A DNA stretch of 64,000 nucleotides from Anaeropeptidivorans aminofermentans (GTDB taxonomy: Bacteria > Bacillota > Clostridia > Lachnospirales > UBA5962): NCBI RefSeq assembly GCF_940670685.1, contig NZ_OW711693.1:2170001-2234000 (forward strand). Reading direction: 5' to 3'. Shown here in pieces: positions 34,706 to 44,547 of the stretch (positions are counted from its first letter, which is position 1; each line of letters starts with the position of its first letter). The translations under genes were made by a program, and so were the position numbers. Under the pieces are notes generated by a model. The model was not told the origin of the DNA and did no database searches. It saw only the letters and a list, made by a program, of their open reading frames with translations.

Positions 34706-37369
34706 ATGCCGGAAAAAATAATGCTTGTAGATGGAAACAGCATCATAAACAGAGCCTTTTATGCCTTGCCTGCCCTTACAAATAAAAACGGTGAATATAC
34801 AAACGGAATATTCGGCTTTCTAAATATAATTATAAAGCTTTTTGAAGAAGAAAATCCTGATTATCTTGGGGTTGCTTTTGACTTGCCGGGAAAGACTTTC
34901 CGTCATGAGCAATTTGATGAATATAAAGGCACGAGAAAAGCGATGCCTATGGAATTAAGGCCTCAGATTCCTATGCTTAAAGAGCTTTTGAAGAAAATGA
35001 ATATACCGGTATACGAATTGGAAGGTTATGAGGCAGACGATATTTTAGGTTCTCTTGCGAAATCTTCTCAGAAAAACGGTCTTGAAACAGTTCTCGTTTC
35101 AGGAGACCGGGACCTTCTTCAAATCGCTTCGGAGGATATTAAAATCCGCATTCCTAAAACAAAGGGCGGAAAAACTGAAGTTGAAGATTATTATGAAAAG
35201 GATGTAATGGAAAAATACGGGGTTACCCCGAAGGAATTTATCGATGTAAAAGCCCTTATGGGCGATAGCTCCGATAATATTCCCGGCGTTCCTGGAATCG
35301 GTGAAAAAACTGCCCTTAAAATCATTCAGGAATATAAATCCCTTGAAAATGCCTATGAAAATATAGCTTCTTTAAAACCTAAAAAAGCTTCTGAGAATAT
35401 GCTTGAATTTAAGGAACAGGCCTTTATGAGCAAATTTCTTGCTGAAATCAATACGGAATTAAATTTAAGCCTTCCCGAAGAAAAATGCCAATATGAAAAT
35501 ATTTTTAATCCCGAAGCCTTGTCTGAAATGGAAAGGCTTGAGTTTAAGTCTCTTATTAAAAAATTTGATAAAAGAGAAGCACCAAAGCCCGAGGACCCTT
35601 CAAAGCTTAATTTTACCTTTATAAAGGAAAAGGGCCAAACAGATAGTCTTTTAAAAGCTATGGAAAAGGCCCGTACCTGTGCCTTAAGCTTTATTGAAAT
35701 AGATGGCCTCTGTCTTGGAGCAAGCTTTTATTTCGAAGAAGAAGGCGGCTTCTTTATAGAATTTAATGAAGAACTTACATTAAAAGAATTTCTTTCTGAA
35801 ACCAAGTTTTTCTATGACAGTCAATGTGAAATTATCACCTTAGACTCGAAAAATACCATTGTTCTATTATATAAAAATGGTATTGCTATTGAAAATATTA
35901 TTTTTGACGCCATATTAGGCGGATATATATTAAACGCCTCCATATCTTCATACACTTATGATTATATCGGGGAAAAATATCTTAATGAGCGTTTTCCTTC
36001 CCTTGAAGATTTAATAGGAAAAGGAAAAAGCAAATTAGATTTCAGAACCCTTGACGACAATACAAAATTATTATACGGCTGCCGCCAAAGCTATACAGCC
36101 TTTAAGGCCTTTCCTATAATGAAAGCGCTTTTAAAGGAAAATCAGCAAGAGGAACTTTATTATGAAATAGAGCTTCCCACGGCAAGAGTTCTCGCCTTTA
36201 TTGAAATTTACGGCATAAAGGTAGATAAAAATGCTCTAATCGATTTTGATAAGCTTTTGACGGAAGATATCAATAAGCTTACAGAAGAAATATATGAAAT
36301 GACAGGAGAAGTATTTAACATTAATTCTCCTTCTCAGCTTGGAAACATTCTTTTTGGCAAGCTCGGGATAAAAGGCGGAAAGCGCACCAAAACAGGATAC
36401 TCTACAGCTGTCGATGTATTGGAGCCTCTTCGCTTTGACTATCCTGTAGTTGAAAAAATACTGAACTACAGGACATTAAGCAAGCTCAAATCAACCTATT
36501 GTGACGGCCTTTTAGCTGTTATGGATAAAGAAACAGAAAAAATATACTCAACCTTCAATCAAACCGTAACCGCAACGGGGAGACTTTCAAGCACCGAGCC
36601 TAATTTGCAGAACATTCCCATAAGAACTGAAATCGGAAGAGAGCTTAGAAAAGTATTTATCCCCTCCTCCGATGAATATATTCTTGTGGACGCAGATTAT
36701 AGCCAGATAGAGCTTAGAATCCTTGCCCATATTTCAGAAGATGAGGCAATGATTAAGGCTTACCGCACGGGTGAAGATATTCATAGATTTACTGCAAGCC
36801 AGGTGCTTCACAAGGCTCCGGAAGATGTAACAAGCTTTGAAAGAAATAGTGCAAAGGCCGTTAACTTCGGTATCGTATACGGCATAGGCGCCTATAGCCT
36901 AAGCCAGGACCTCGGCATAAGCGTTAAAGAGGCAGACGATTATATCTCTGCATACTTTTCAAAATACCCTAAGGTAAAAGCCTATATGGATAGAACCATC
37001 GCCGATGCAAAGAAAAACGGCTATGCAAAAACTATGTTTGGAAGACGCAGAGAAATCCCTGAAATCAGCTCTTCAAACTTCAATACAAGAAGCTTTGGCG
37101 AAAGAGTCGCCATGAATATGCCCATTCAGGGAAGCGCCGCCGATATTATAAAAATTGCCATGGTTAAAGTATTTAATCGCTTGAAAAAAGAAAACCTTGC
37201 TTCAAGAATCATTCTCCAGGTCCACGACGAACTTCTTCTGGAAGTGAAAAAAGATGAAAAAGAAATCGTTGAAAAGCTTCTGAAAGAAGAAATGGAAAAT
37301 GCCGTGAAACTTCTCGTTCCTCTCGTTGCCGATGTTCACAGCGGAGAAACATGGTTTGATGCAAAGTAG
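34706..37369 (+). CDS. polA: DNA polymerase I
   Basis: 887 residues. An N-terminal 5-prime nuclease domain (1-295) has the helix-hairpin-helix GDSSDNIPGVPGIGEKTA. A degenerate 3-prime exonuclease-like domain (about 305-470) follows, in which the usual DxE catalytic pair is absent (ALSFIEIDGL). The C-terminal polymerase has motif A DADYSQIELRILAHIS, motif B RNSAKAVNFGIVYG and motif C QVHDELLLE. Loss of proofreading is common in Firmicutes. The start at 34706 is chosen since AAGGAG lies 8 bases before it; an ATG 14 codons upstream lacks one. It leads the polA-coaE operon. Confidence 0.97.
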   Translation: MPEKIMLVDGNSIINRAFYALPALTNKNGEYTNGIFGFLNIIIKLFEEENPDYLGVAFDLPGKTFRHEQFDEYKGTRKAMPMELRPQIPMLKELLKKMNIPVYELEGYEADDILGSLAKSSQKNGLETVLVSGDRDLLQIASEDIKIRIPKTKGGKTEVEDYYEKDVMEKYGVTPKEFIDVKALMGDSSDNIPGVPGIGEKTALKIIQEYKSLENAYENIASLKPKKASENMLEFKEQAFMSKFLAEINTELNLSLPEEKCQYENIFNPEALSEMERLEFKSLIKKFDKREAPKPEDPSKLNFTFIKEKGQTDSLLKAMEKARTCALSFIEIDGLCLGASFYFEEEGGFFIEFNEELTLKEFLSETKFFYDSQCEIITLDSKNTIVLLYKNGIAIENIIFDAILGGYILNASISSYTYDYIGEKYLNERFPSLEDLIGKGKSKLDFRTLDDNTKLLYGCRQSYTAFKAFPIMKALLKENQQEELYYEIELPTARVLAFIEIYGIKVDKNALIDFDKLLTEDINKLTEEIYEMTGEVFNINSPSQLGNILFGKLGIKGGKRTKTGYSTAVDVLEPLRFDYPVVEKILNYRTLSKLKSTYCDGLLAVMDKETEKIYSTFNQTVTATGRLSSTEPNLQNIPIRTEIGRELRKVFIPSSDEYILVDADYSQIELRILAHISEDEAMIKAYRTGEDIHRFTASQVLHKAPEDVTSFERNSAKAVNFGIVYGIGAYSLSQDLGISVKEADDYISAYFSKYPKVKAYMDRTIADAKKNGYAKTMFGRRREIPEISSSNFNTRSFGERVAMNMPIQGSAADIIKIAMVKVFNRLKKENLASRIILQVHDELLLEVKKDEKEIVEKLLKEEMENAVKLLVPLVADVHSGETWFDAK

Positions 37370-37377
37370 GTGTTCAA

Positions 37378-37953
37378 ATGATCATAGGGCTTACAGGAAA
37401 TTCCGGAAGCGGCAAAACTGCCGTTTCCGATTATCTTTCTAAAAAATATGCATATGTCCTCGACTGTGATAAAATATATCATGAGCTTCTTTCCGAAAGC
37501 CCTGAAATGAAAAAAGAGCTTACAGGGCTTTTCGGAAAATCTATTATTGAAGATAATAAAATTAACAGGAAAGCTCTCGGAGAAATCGTATTTAATAATG
37601 ACAAAAAATTAAAGCTTTTAAACAGAGTAGCCCATAAATACGTAATTATAGAAGTAGAGAAAAGAATAGCCTCCTATAAAGGAGATAAAAAGCTTATTGT
37701 AATAGATGCCCCTTTGCTTATTGAAGCCGGGCTCCATGAAATATGCGACGAAGTATGGGTAATCGATGCTCCTTTAGAAATAAAAGCTGAAAGAATATCC
37801 ATCCGTGATCATATCAGTATTGAGAAAGCCAAGCAAAGGCTCTCTAAACAGATGAATCCGGAGGAATTAAAAAAATACGCAGACCATATTATAGAAAATA
37901 CAGGCAGCCTTCATGAACTTCTATCTTACGTGGATACGCTTGTGAAAATATAA
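37378..37953 (+). CDS. coaE: Dephospho-CoA kinase
   Basis: 191 residues. P-loop GNSGSGKT (residues 7-14), CDKIYHELL for substrate binding, DAPLLIEAGL and the lid region ISIRDHISIEKAKQRLSKQM. It phosphorylates dephospho-CoA in the last step of CoA synthesis. It starts 8 bp after the polA stop; polA-coaE linkage is widespread in Gram-positives. The lytic transglycosylase gene follows 21 bp later. Confidence 0.96.
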   Translation: MIIGLTGNSGSGKTAVSDYLSKKYAYVLDCDKIYHELLSESPEMKKELTGLFGKSIIEDNKINRKALGEIVFNNDKKLKLLNRVAHKYVIIEVEKRIASYKGDKKLIVIDAPLLIEAGLHEICDEVWVIDAPLEIKAERISIRDHISIEKAKQRLSKQMNPEELKKYADHIIENTGSLHELLSYVDTLVKI

Positions 37954-37974
37954 TCGTTCTGCCGGGGAGAAAAT

Positions 37975-38547
37975 ATGTTTTTTGCCATTGATTTTAGAAG
38001 GATAAAAAAATTTATGGTTTTTGCAGGAATGATTTTTCTTATTATATTTGCCTTTGTTACGGCTTTTAAAATTGCCTTTCCTGTGAAACATCTTGATCTT
38101 ATAATAAAATATGCCGATAAATACGGCCTTGACCATGACCTTGTATGCGCAATGATAAGAGCTGAAAGTAATTTCGACGCAAATGCTGTAAGCAAAAGAG
38201 GCGCCGAAGGGCTTATGCAGATCATAAAGTTAACCGGTGACTGGGGCGCAGGCGAAATCGGTCTTGAAAACTATACCTATTCAAGAATTAAAGAGCCTGA
38301 AATAAACTTAGATGTTGGCTGCTGGTATATTGCAAAACTTTTAAAGCAATACGGAAATGTGGACACTGCACTGGCGGCCTATAACGCAGGAAGCGGTACG
38401 GTTTCCAAATGGCTTTATGACCCTGAAAACTCCACTGATAATAAAACCCTTTACCGTATCCCTTATCCTGAAACTAAAAAATACGTGGAAAAAGTCAATA
38501 CATATAGAAAAATATATAAATTTATTCTAGATTATAAAATTTATTGA
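37975..38547 (+). CDS. Lytic transglycosylase (Slt-type), membrane anchored
   Basis: 190 residues. A single N-terminal membrane segment (about 12-32) is followed by a Slt domain: catalytic Glu in IRAESNFDANAVS, GLMQI, and the AAYNAGSGTVSKW and KKYVEKV blocks. It cleaves the MurNAc-GlcNAc bond of peptidoglycan with 1,6-anhydro ring formation outside the membrane. The GGGGAG ribosome-binding site and close spacing place it in the polA-coaE operon, as in many Clostridia. Confidence 0.94.
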   Translation: MFFAIDFRRIKKFMVFAGMIFLIIFAFVTAFKIAFPVKHLDLIIKYADKYGLDHDLVCAMIRAESNFDANAVSKRGAEGLMQIIKLTGDWGAGEIGLENYTYSRIKEPEINLDVGCWYIAKLLKQYGNVDTALAAYNAGSGTVSKWLYDPENSTDNKTLYRIPYPETKKYVEKVNTYRKIYKFILDYKIY

Positions 38548-38559
38548 TACGGAGAAAAA

Positions 38560-40215
38560 ATGAAAAAACTGACCTCATTAATTTTAATTTTTTCAGTCCT
38601 TTTAACAGGCTGCAATCTTATTCCGCCCCTTGAAAAGCAATCGGAAGAGCCTTCCGAAACAATAATAGAGGCTACGGCTTCCCCTACCCCTTCAGAAGAG
38701 GTTAAGGAAAGCCCTAAAGCTTCTGCCGAACACGAAAACGCGCTTAATATCTCCATGCGCGCTCCCGTTACTTTAAATCCTCTTATGAATAAGGATATTA
38801 CTGTTGACAATGTGCTGAAGCTTATTTTCGAGCCTGTATTTTCTTTAGATGAAAGTCAAAGGCCTGTTCCCAATTTAGCTGAAAAAATCAGCTTTTCCGA
38901 AAACGGCCTTGAAGCTACAGTCACCCTTAAAAACAATATTTATTGGAGCGACGGAGAAATCTTCGACGGAAACGATTTGATATTTTCCGTAAATACTCTT
39001 AAAAACGCTGACAAATCTGTAATATATAAAGATACTGTTAAAGATATTTTAAGCTGTGAACTAATAGACAGCTTCAACGTGAAAATAAACTTATCCAAGC
39101 CCTCGGGGGGCTTTGGATATATGCTGCTTTTTCCGGCAATCCCAGAGCATTACTATAAAAATAAACTGGATAACAGCTCCGTTGAAAGCCTGAACCCCAT
39201 AGGAAACGGCCTTTATAAATTCGTATCCTATGAAAATGTAAAGAATATGCAGCTGACTGCAAGCAATACCACCTTTAGGCAAAAACCCCTGATACAAAAA
39301 ATAAATGTCCTTATAACTTCTGATATTCAAACGGATTACTATTCCTTTGAACAAAACATTCTTGATTTTATATCTGCCGACATACTGAACTTCGGCAAAT
39401 ACAGCCCTTCCCAGAAAACAGGGCTTACCGAATATAGCACAAGCAATTACGATTTTATAGGATTTAATTTTAAAAATCTTGCCTTAGAGGATAAAAAAAT
39501 GAGGCAGGCCATTACAAAGCTTATCGATGTGGACTATATTATAGAAAGCGTTTATCTCGGCCACGCCTACAGAACCTATTCTGTTATAAGCCCCGATTCA
39601 TGGGCCTATGAAAAAGATGTGGAAAAATATGAATATAACAAGCAGGAAGCAAAAGACCTGATATCTCAAGCAGGCTATAAAGATAATAACGCCGACGGAA
39701 TAATGGATAGAGAAATAGCAGGGGTTTATTTCGACCTTTCTTTCAGAATTCTTGTAAATGAAGAGAATGAAGAAAGAGTAGAAATAGCAAATCTTGTTTC
39801 CTCAAGCCTTAATGAAGCGGGCATCGCCACAGATATTATCGTATGCGATTATAATACTTATTTAGAGAAACTGCGGAACAAGGAATACGATATTTTTATA
39901 GGCGGGTTTAACTTTTCTCTTAAGCCGGATTTCGCCTTTGCCTTCCATTCTTCTCAGATAGATGTAGGAAGCAATTTCTTTTCATACCGTTCAGAAATCC
40001 TTGACACTTACCTTATAGCGGCCCAGAATGCTCAAAACGAAGCGCAATATAAAGACGCTTTAAGTAAAATTCAAAAGCATATTGCCTCGGAGCTTCCCTG
40101 TATCAGCCTTGCTTTCAGAAAAAAGGTAATACTTTATAACGAAAATATCAAGGGCGGTAAAAAGCCTTCTATTAACAATATTTTTTCAAATATAAACGAA
40201 TGGTACGTACAATAA
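38560..40215 (+). CDS. ABC transporter substrate-binding lipoprotein (family 5, peptide/nickel type)
   Basis: 551 residues. The signal peptide ends in the lipobox LLTGC (Cys about 19), so the protein should be lipidated by Lgt. An Asp/Glu/Pro/Ser-rich linker (20-55) leads to an SBP_bac_5 domain with LNPLMNKDITVDNVLKLIFEPVF, YWSDGEIFDGNDLIFS and FDIFIGGFNFS. It presumably captures oligopeptides. No permease or ATPase genes are adjacent, so it is an orphan component at the end of the polA operon. Confidence 0.9.
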   Translation: MKKLTSLILIFSVLLTGCNLIPPLEKQSEEPSETIIEATASPTPSEEVKESPKASAEHENALNISMRAPVTLNPLMNKDITVDNVLKLIFEPVFSLDESQRPVPNLAEKISFSENGLEATVTLKNNIYWSDGEIFDGNDLIFSVNTLKNADKSVIYKDTVKDILSCELIDSFNVKINLSKPSGGFGYMLLFPAIPEHYYKNKLDNSSVESLNPIGNGLYKFVSYENVKNMQLTASNTTFRQKPLIQKINVLITSDIQTDYYSFEQNILDFISADILNFGKYSPSQKTGLTEYSTSNYDFIGFNFKNLALEDKKMRQAITKLIDVDYIIESVYLGHAYRTYSVISPDSWAYEKDVEKYEYNKQEAKDLISQAGYKDNNADGIMDREIAGVYFDLSFRILVNEENEERVEIANLVSSSLNEAGIATDIIVCDYNTYLEKLRNKEYDIFIGGFNFSLKPDFAFAFHSSQIDVGSNFFSYRSEILDTYLIAAQNAQNEAQYKDALSKIQKHIASELPCISLAFRKKVILYNENIKGGKKPSINNIFSNINEWYVQ

Positions 40216-40324
40216 AGTAAAAAGATAGGAGTAACGAAAACTATATATTCACTATGGATTAAATATGGTATTTTTAATAGTCCATAGTGAATTGGTTTTT
40301 GTTACTTCTTTAAATGCACTTTGT
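40215..40324. repeat. Family A-like repeat, copy 6 (degenerate)
   Basis: The inner hairpin TTCACTATGGA/TCCATAGTGAA lies between GGAGTAACGAAAACTATATA and GGTTTTTGTTACTTCTTTA, the family flanks. It occupies the gap between the lipoprotein gene and the GalT-like gene. Confidence 0.6.
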
Positions 40325-40353
40325 TTTAATTAAAACACTTCGGAGGATTTCAT

Positions 40354-41259
40354 ATGGATAAACTAATGACAGATTATCTCACCGACGAAAAAGTCCTTAT
40401 TTCCAGCGAAAGAGCCTTGCGCCCTCATCATTATAAAGGGGCATTTACTACAGCAGAAAACCATGATGACTGTCCTTTTTGCCCAGATAATAAAAATAAA
40501 ACCCCAGGCGATATACTTTTTTCAGACGATATGGAGATAAGAGTAATCCCAAATAAATACCCTGCAATAAAGCCGCCCACCGGCTATCACGATGTCATAA
40601 TAGACACTAAAAAGCATGATGAAAAGCTCTATGAATTTACTCCTAAACACATGAATAAGCTCTTTTCTATTATGCAGAAAAGGGCAAAAGAGCTTTATGC
40701 CATGGAGCATATTAAATATATACAAATTTTTAAAAATGACGGAATAAGCTCCGGTGCTTCCATTACCCATTCCCATTGGCAGATTATAGCAATGGACTTT
40801 ATTCCCTACAGGCAGGAAACAATCCACAGTAATTTTGAAAAATACTTTTCAGACCATAATTTAAGATATATGGACTATGTATATTCCCTTAAGGATTACA
40901 TCATATACGAAAACGAAAATGCCTTTGTCTTCTGTCCTGAGGCTTCACCCTATGGCTATTATACAAACATCGCTTTTAAAAACAGCCATAATCCTTTTGA
41001 GGGTCTGAATGAAAAAGAGCTTTACAGCCTTTCCGATGCTCTTTTAAAAACAATGAAGGCTTATAATAAAACTTTTGGTGATTTATCTTATAATATTATG
41101 TTTCAAATGGCTCCCAAAGGAAAATACAATGCCTCTTCCTTTTATATGGGCATAGTTCCAAGATTAGGTACATTTGCAGGCTTTGAACTTGCCACCGGGT
41201 GCTACATAAATCATACTCCGCCTTTAGAGGGAGCGGAGAAATTAAGGGGGGCTATATGA
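40354..41259 (+). CDS. DUF4931 / galactose-1-phosphate uridylyltransferase-like HIT-superfamily protein
   Basis: 301 residues. An N-terminal CPFC zinc pair, then RVIPNKYPAI and the active-site-like ITHSHWQII (H-x-H-x-x-Q as in GalT), and a C-terminal half-domain with FQMAPKG. It resembles GalT and diadenosine-polyphosphate phosphorylases. The nucleophile position of GalT (HPHxQ) is kept as HSHWQ. No galactose genes are near, so a nucleotide-sugar or Ap4A role is equally possible. GGAGG lies before the ATG. Its stop overlaps the ddl start by ATGA, so the two are coupled. Confidence 0.8.
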   Translation: MDKLMTDYLTDEKVLISSERALRPHHYKGAFTTAENHDDCPFCPDNKNKTPGDILFSDDMEIRVIPNKYPAIKPPTGYHDVIIDTKKHDEKLYEFTPKHMNKLFSIMQKRAKELYAMEHIKYIQIFKNDGISSGASITHSHWQIIAMDFIPYRQETIHSNFEKYFSDHNLRYMDYVYSLKDYIIYENENAFVFCPEASPYGYYTNIAFKNSHNPFEGLNEKELYSLSDALLKTMKAYNKTFGDLSYNIMFQMAPKGKYNASSFYMGIVPRLGTFAGFELATGCYINHTPPLEGAEKLRGAI

Positions 41260-42185
41260 TTAAAGTATGTATACTGGCCGGAGGAAGCTCTTATGAAAGA
41301 GAAGTTTCCTTAAGCTCTGCAGAAGAAATTTACAGCAATTTAAACCACAATAAATATACTGCCGAAATTTTAGAAATACCCAAGGAAACCTCTACAGTCT
41401 GGATAAAGAAACTTTTAGATTCTCCGCCGGATATTGTAGTAAGCGCCCTTCACGGCGGCCTGGGAGAAGACGGTTCTGTTCAGGGGCTTATGGAATGCAT
41501 GGGCATAAAATACGTAGGAAGTAAAGTCCTTGCAAGTGCCCTATGTTTAGATAAATATATTTCAAAAACAATCATGCGGGCAAATCATATTCCTGTTTTA
41601 GACGATGTGCTTATAAAAAATAGCAGTGATTTGAATATCTCAAAAGACATCATAAACGATATGGGTTATCCCCTTGTTGTAAAGCCAAATATCGGCGGTT
41701 CAAGCGTAGGAATCTCCATCGTTAAGGATTTTTCGGAACTTGAAAATGCCGTAAATGAAGTTTTTCTCCTAAAGGACCATGCCCTTATAGAAAAATTTGT
41801 TTCGGGAACAGAGGTTACCTGCGGAATAATCGAAAATGAAAGCGGGCTTCAGGTTCTTCCCGTTCTGGACATAAAAACTGCAAGAAATTTCTATGATTAT
41901 AACGCCAAATATAAAGACGACAATACGTCTATTAGCTTTTCTTCTCTTCCTAAGTTTTTACAGGCAATGATTCATGAAATTTCAAAAAAAGTATTTCTCC
42001 TTCTTAACTGCCAAGGCTATGGCAGAGTGGATATGATCGTTCGTGAGGAGCAGATTATCGTCCTTGAAATGAATACCCTTCCCGGGCTTACGTCTCACAG
42101 CCTGATTCCAAAAGCGGCATCTATGGAATCGGGTGGATTCAGTAAATTTTTAGATGCGCTTATCGAATTTGAAATGAAAAAATAA
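41256..42185 (+). CDS. ddl: D-alanine--D-alanine ligase
   Basis: 309 residues, ATP-grasp fold. GGSSYEREVSLSSA near the N terminus, HGGLGEDGSVQGLME, PLVVKPNIGGSSVGI, EKFVSGTEVTCGII, and EMNTLPGLTSHSLIPKAA at the C terminus. It joins two D-Ala for peptidoglycan precursors. AAGGGGGG precedes the ATG, which overlaps the upstream stop by 4 bp; an upstream in-frame ATG inside the GalT-like gene is less likely. A strong terminator lies 105 bp downstream. Confidence 0.95.
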   Translation: MIKVCILAGGSSYEREVSLSSAEEIYSNLNHNKYTAEILEIPKETSTVWIKKLLDSPPDIVVSALHGGLGEDGSVQGLMECMGIKYVGSKVLASALCLDKYISKTIMRANHIPVLDDVLIKNSSDLNISKDIINDMGYPLVVKPNIGGSSVGISIVKDFSELENAVNEVFLLKDHALIEKFVSGTEVTCGIIENESGLQVLPVLDIKTARNFYDYNAKYKDDNTSISFSSLPKFLQAMIHEISKKVFLLLNCQGYGRVDMIVREEQIIVLEMNTLPGLTSHSLIPKAASMESGGFSKFLDALIEFEMKK

Positions 42186-42290
42186 AAATATTGAAAAATC
42201 AGCATGAGTCATTCTTTCTATTTATAGTAAATTTATTATGATTCAAGCATAAGATTTGTAATCTTAAATACTTGTTTTTTCTGTATTATA

Positions 42291-42323
42291 AAAGGGCCTT
42301 TATCTAAAGGCCCTTTATTTTTT
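42291..42323 (+). terminator. Terminator of ddl operon
   Basis: AAAGGGCCTT/AAGGCCCTTT stem with TATCTA loop and ATTTTTT tail. TATAGTAAATTTATTATGA at about 42225 is a lone family A end. Confidence 0.92.
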
Positions 42324-42354
42324 ATAAAAATTTTATTATAGCTTGTCCAATTAA

Positions 42355-43491
42355 TTACTTAAGAACTCTTGCGGCAGTAACATATGTACGTATGTAATAA
42401 TCTTCATTGAGGCTGCTTATGGTTACGCCCCATGTCCTTTTTGAGCTTGAAGAATGAATAAAATTGCCGTTATCCATATAAATGCCTACGTGGGATATTC
42501 CGCCGTCATTTACGCCGGTAGTATCAAAAAATACCAAATCCCCTGCTTGAAGCTGGTCTTTACTGATTTGAGTTCCATTTCTTACCATGTCTCTTGAGCT
42601 TCTATTTAAGCTTATGCCGAAATTTTTAAATACGCTGTATACAAATCCTGAGCAATCTACTCCTGAATTTAAATTTGTACCTGCCCAAACATAGGGTGTT
42701 CCTAAAAATTGCTTTCCAAATTCTATCATCTGATTTCCGAGAGAATTTTCTCTTACAGGCTTTTCACCATATCCGATTGCTATAAATTCTTTGCTTAAAT
42801 AAGCAGTAGTTCCGCCGAAGGAAACCTTTGCCCATTCCTGCATGGAATCATCAATTACATCTACTGCATCTCCGTTTTGTAAAACACCTAAAACCTCTGC
42901 GTCAACGGAAGGTTCATTCCTTAATTTAAGCCCTGTATTTGAAGTTACAACGGCGTATTTATTTTGCTGGGTTTCATTGGTTTCATTAGATACAGCCGCT
43001 GCAGCAGGAACTGCAGATGTTTCCATTTCGTCAATAAGCTCGCCTTCTATATATTGCCTGCTTATGTAGCCTTCATCACCAAAATAATCGACTTTTAACC
43101 ATTCGCCTAAATTATCAATAACATCAAATTGGCAGCCTGCAGCAGCCTTTCCATAAATATCTGCATCTGTATCAGGGGAAATTCTGATGTTTACGTTTTC
43201 ACCTGTTACGGTGCCCTTTGTTCTTAAAATATCTACAAATTCTTCAGATACGAATAATTTTGCGTCATCAATATTTATTATGTAGAAGTTCCCTGTTTTG
43301 CCTTCTATGTTAATTGTCTGGCCTTTATTATATTTAGTGATTACCTCTGAATCAGCAGAAGCTTCTGAACGGATATTTACGTTATTGCCATTGATATTTC
43401 CTACAGTAAGTGCCGAAGCGGAACTAAACCCAAGGATAACAAAAATTCCCGAAAAAGCAGTTAATTTTGCAATATTTTTAAGGAAGCCCAT
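42355..43491 (-). CDS. Secreted NlpC/P60 peptidoglycan hydrolase with three SH3b domains
   Basis: 378 residues. Signal peptide 1-27 (cleaved near ASA-LT). Three bacterial SH3 repeats (about 30-90, 95-150, 180-240), each with a VNIR or LKLR motif, separated by an Ala/Asn/Glu linker. A C-terminal NlpC/P60 domain (255-378) has the catalytic Cys in GVDCSGFVYSVF and His in GGISHVGIYMDNGNFIHSS. It should cut the D-Glu to diamino-acid bond of stem peptides at the wall. AGGAGG lies before the ATG. It is monocistronic and convergent with ddl. Confidence 0.94.
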   Translation of the reverse strand: MGFLKNIAKLTAFSGIFVILGFSSASALTVGNINGNNVNIRSEASADSEVITKYNKGQTINIEGKTGNFYIINIDDAKLFVSEEFVDILRTKGTVTGENVNIRISPDTDADIYGKAAAGCQFDVIDNLGEWLKVDYFGDEGYISRQYIEGELIDEMETSAVPAAAAVSNETNETQQNKYAVVTSNTGLKLRNEPSVDAEVLGVLQNGDAVDVIDDSMQEWAKVSFGGTTAYLSKEFIAIGYGEKPVRENSLGNQMIEFGKQFLGTPYVWAGTNLNSGVDCSGFVYSVFKNFGISLNRSSRDMVRNGTQISKDQLQAGDLVFFDTTGVNDGGISHVGIYMDNGNFIHSSSSKRTWGVTISSLNEDYYIRTYVTAARVLK

Positions 43492-43616
43492 AATTTCCTC
43501 CTGAATTTTAATTTATTACGTAATTATTACAAAATTATTATATTAATTCCAACAAGCTTTGTCAAGGCTTTTTTAATTTCTTTAAAATATATTACTATAT
43601 GACATTATATGCCATA

Positions 43617-43720
43617 AAACCTTTGTTCTGGCGGTGTTGCAAGGTTTTGGAATGTTATTTTCTTGTAGAAATTTCCAAAAAGTAAACCTGCTTTTATGGG
43701 CAGAAGCAGGTTTTTGTTTT
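43617..43720 (+). promoter_or_regulatory. Candidate structured leader or small RNA ending in a terminator
   Basis: A hairpin AAAACCTT/AAGGTTTT enclosing GTTCTGGCGGTGTTGC is followed by a second weaker stem. A true terminator follows (AAACCTGCTT/AAGCAGGTTT, 43684-43713, then TTTGTTTTT). No + strand gene ends here: upstream is the start of the divergent NlpC/P60 gene. It is therefore either a short RNA or an attenuator for the VanW gene. No known riboswitch consensus is recognised. Confidence 0.5.
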
Positions 43721-43947
43721 TAAATATTTAATAAGTTTTTAATTATTATTGTCTTCATAATAAGGGAAAATATGCTTTACTCAAAATCTTTTTAATGCAG
43801 ATAATAATTGTGTATGGTAAACGAATTTTAAATAAAAAATGCTTTAGAAGAAAGCTTTCATGTTTTTTTCTGAGTATTTCTTATGAAGCTATATTTATGG
43901 CTGTAATAAAATTCGTTTGCTGTAAAGCAAAAATGGGGGTGGTTTTA

Positions 43948-44547
43948 TTGAAAAAATCAAAGTTTTTATTTGCAGCCGTCTTTGCGATACTTTTATTTTC
44001 CGGCTGCACCGGTTCCGATAAAACCGAGCTGGGATTTAAATATTTTGATCCAAGCAATTATTCGGTAAAAGCCTCTGTTCCCGACAGCAATAAGGAATAC
44101 GAGGTTTTATCGACCTTTACAACAAAATTTAACAACAGCAACGACGGAAGGCTTAATAATATTAAGCTTTCTTCCGTCGCTATAGACGGTACCGTATTAA
44201 ATCCGGGGGAAGAATTTTCATTTAATGACACCGTAGGCATGGCTTCCAAAGAAAGAGGCTATGAAAAGGCCACAATTTTTTTTAAAGGTGAAAAAATAAA
44301 GGAATACGGCGGCGGCATCTGCCAAGTAAGCTCTACATTATATAACGCGGCTATAGAAGCAGGTCTTGAAATAACAGAGAGGCATCCGCATTCAATGAAA
44401 GTCCATTATGTAGGTGAAGATAGAGATGCAGCCACAAGCTATGGCTCTAAGGACCTTAAATTTAAAAATAATTTAGATTTTCCTATCAAAATAAACACCT
44501 ATGTAGGAGAAGGAACTTTCACGGCTGAAATTATAAAAGCTTCATAG
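43948..44547 (+). CDS. VanW family lipoprotein
   Basis: 199 residues from a TTG start at 43948 with GGGGGTGG 5 bases upstream. Signal peptide and lipobox LLFSGC (Cys about 20). The VanW domain core is VLNPGEEFSFNDTVG, ERGYEKATIFFKGE, YGGGICQVSSTLYNAAIEAGLEITERHPHS, and a short beta-rich end. The family occurs in vancomycin-resistance clusters and widely in Clostridia, with unknown activity and probable wall association. Upstream in-frame codons lack a ribosome-binding site. Confidence 0.9.
   Translation: MKKSKFLFAAVFAILLFSGCTGSDKTELGFKYFDPSNYSVKASVPDSNKEYEVLSTFTTKFNNSNDGRLNNIKLSSVAIDGTVLNPGEEFSFNDTVGMASKERGYEKATIFFKGEKIKEYGGGICQVSSTLYNAAIEAGLEITERHPHSMKVHYVGEDRDAATSYGSKDLKFKNNLDFPIKINTYVGEGTFTAEIIKAS

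Noticed and set aside
43560-43720. c-di-GMP, T-box or other known riboswitch before the VanW gene
   Set aside because: Conserved motifs of these classes are not present; only hairpins and a terminator are seen.
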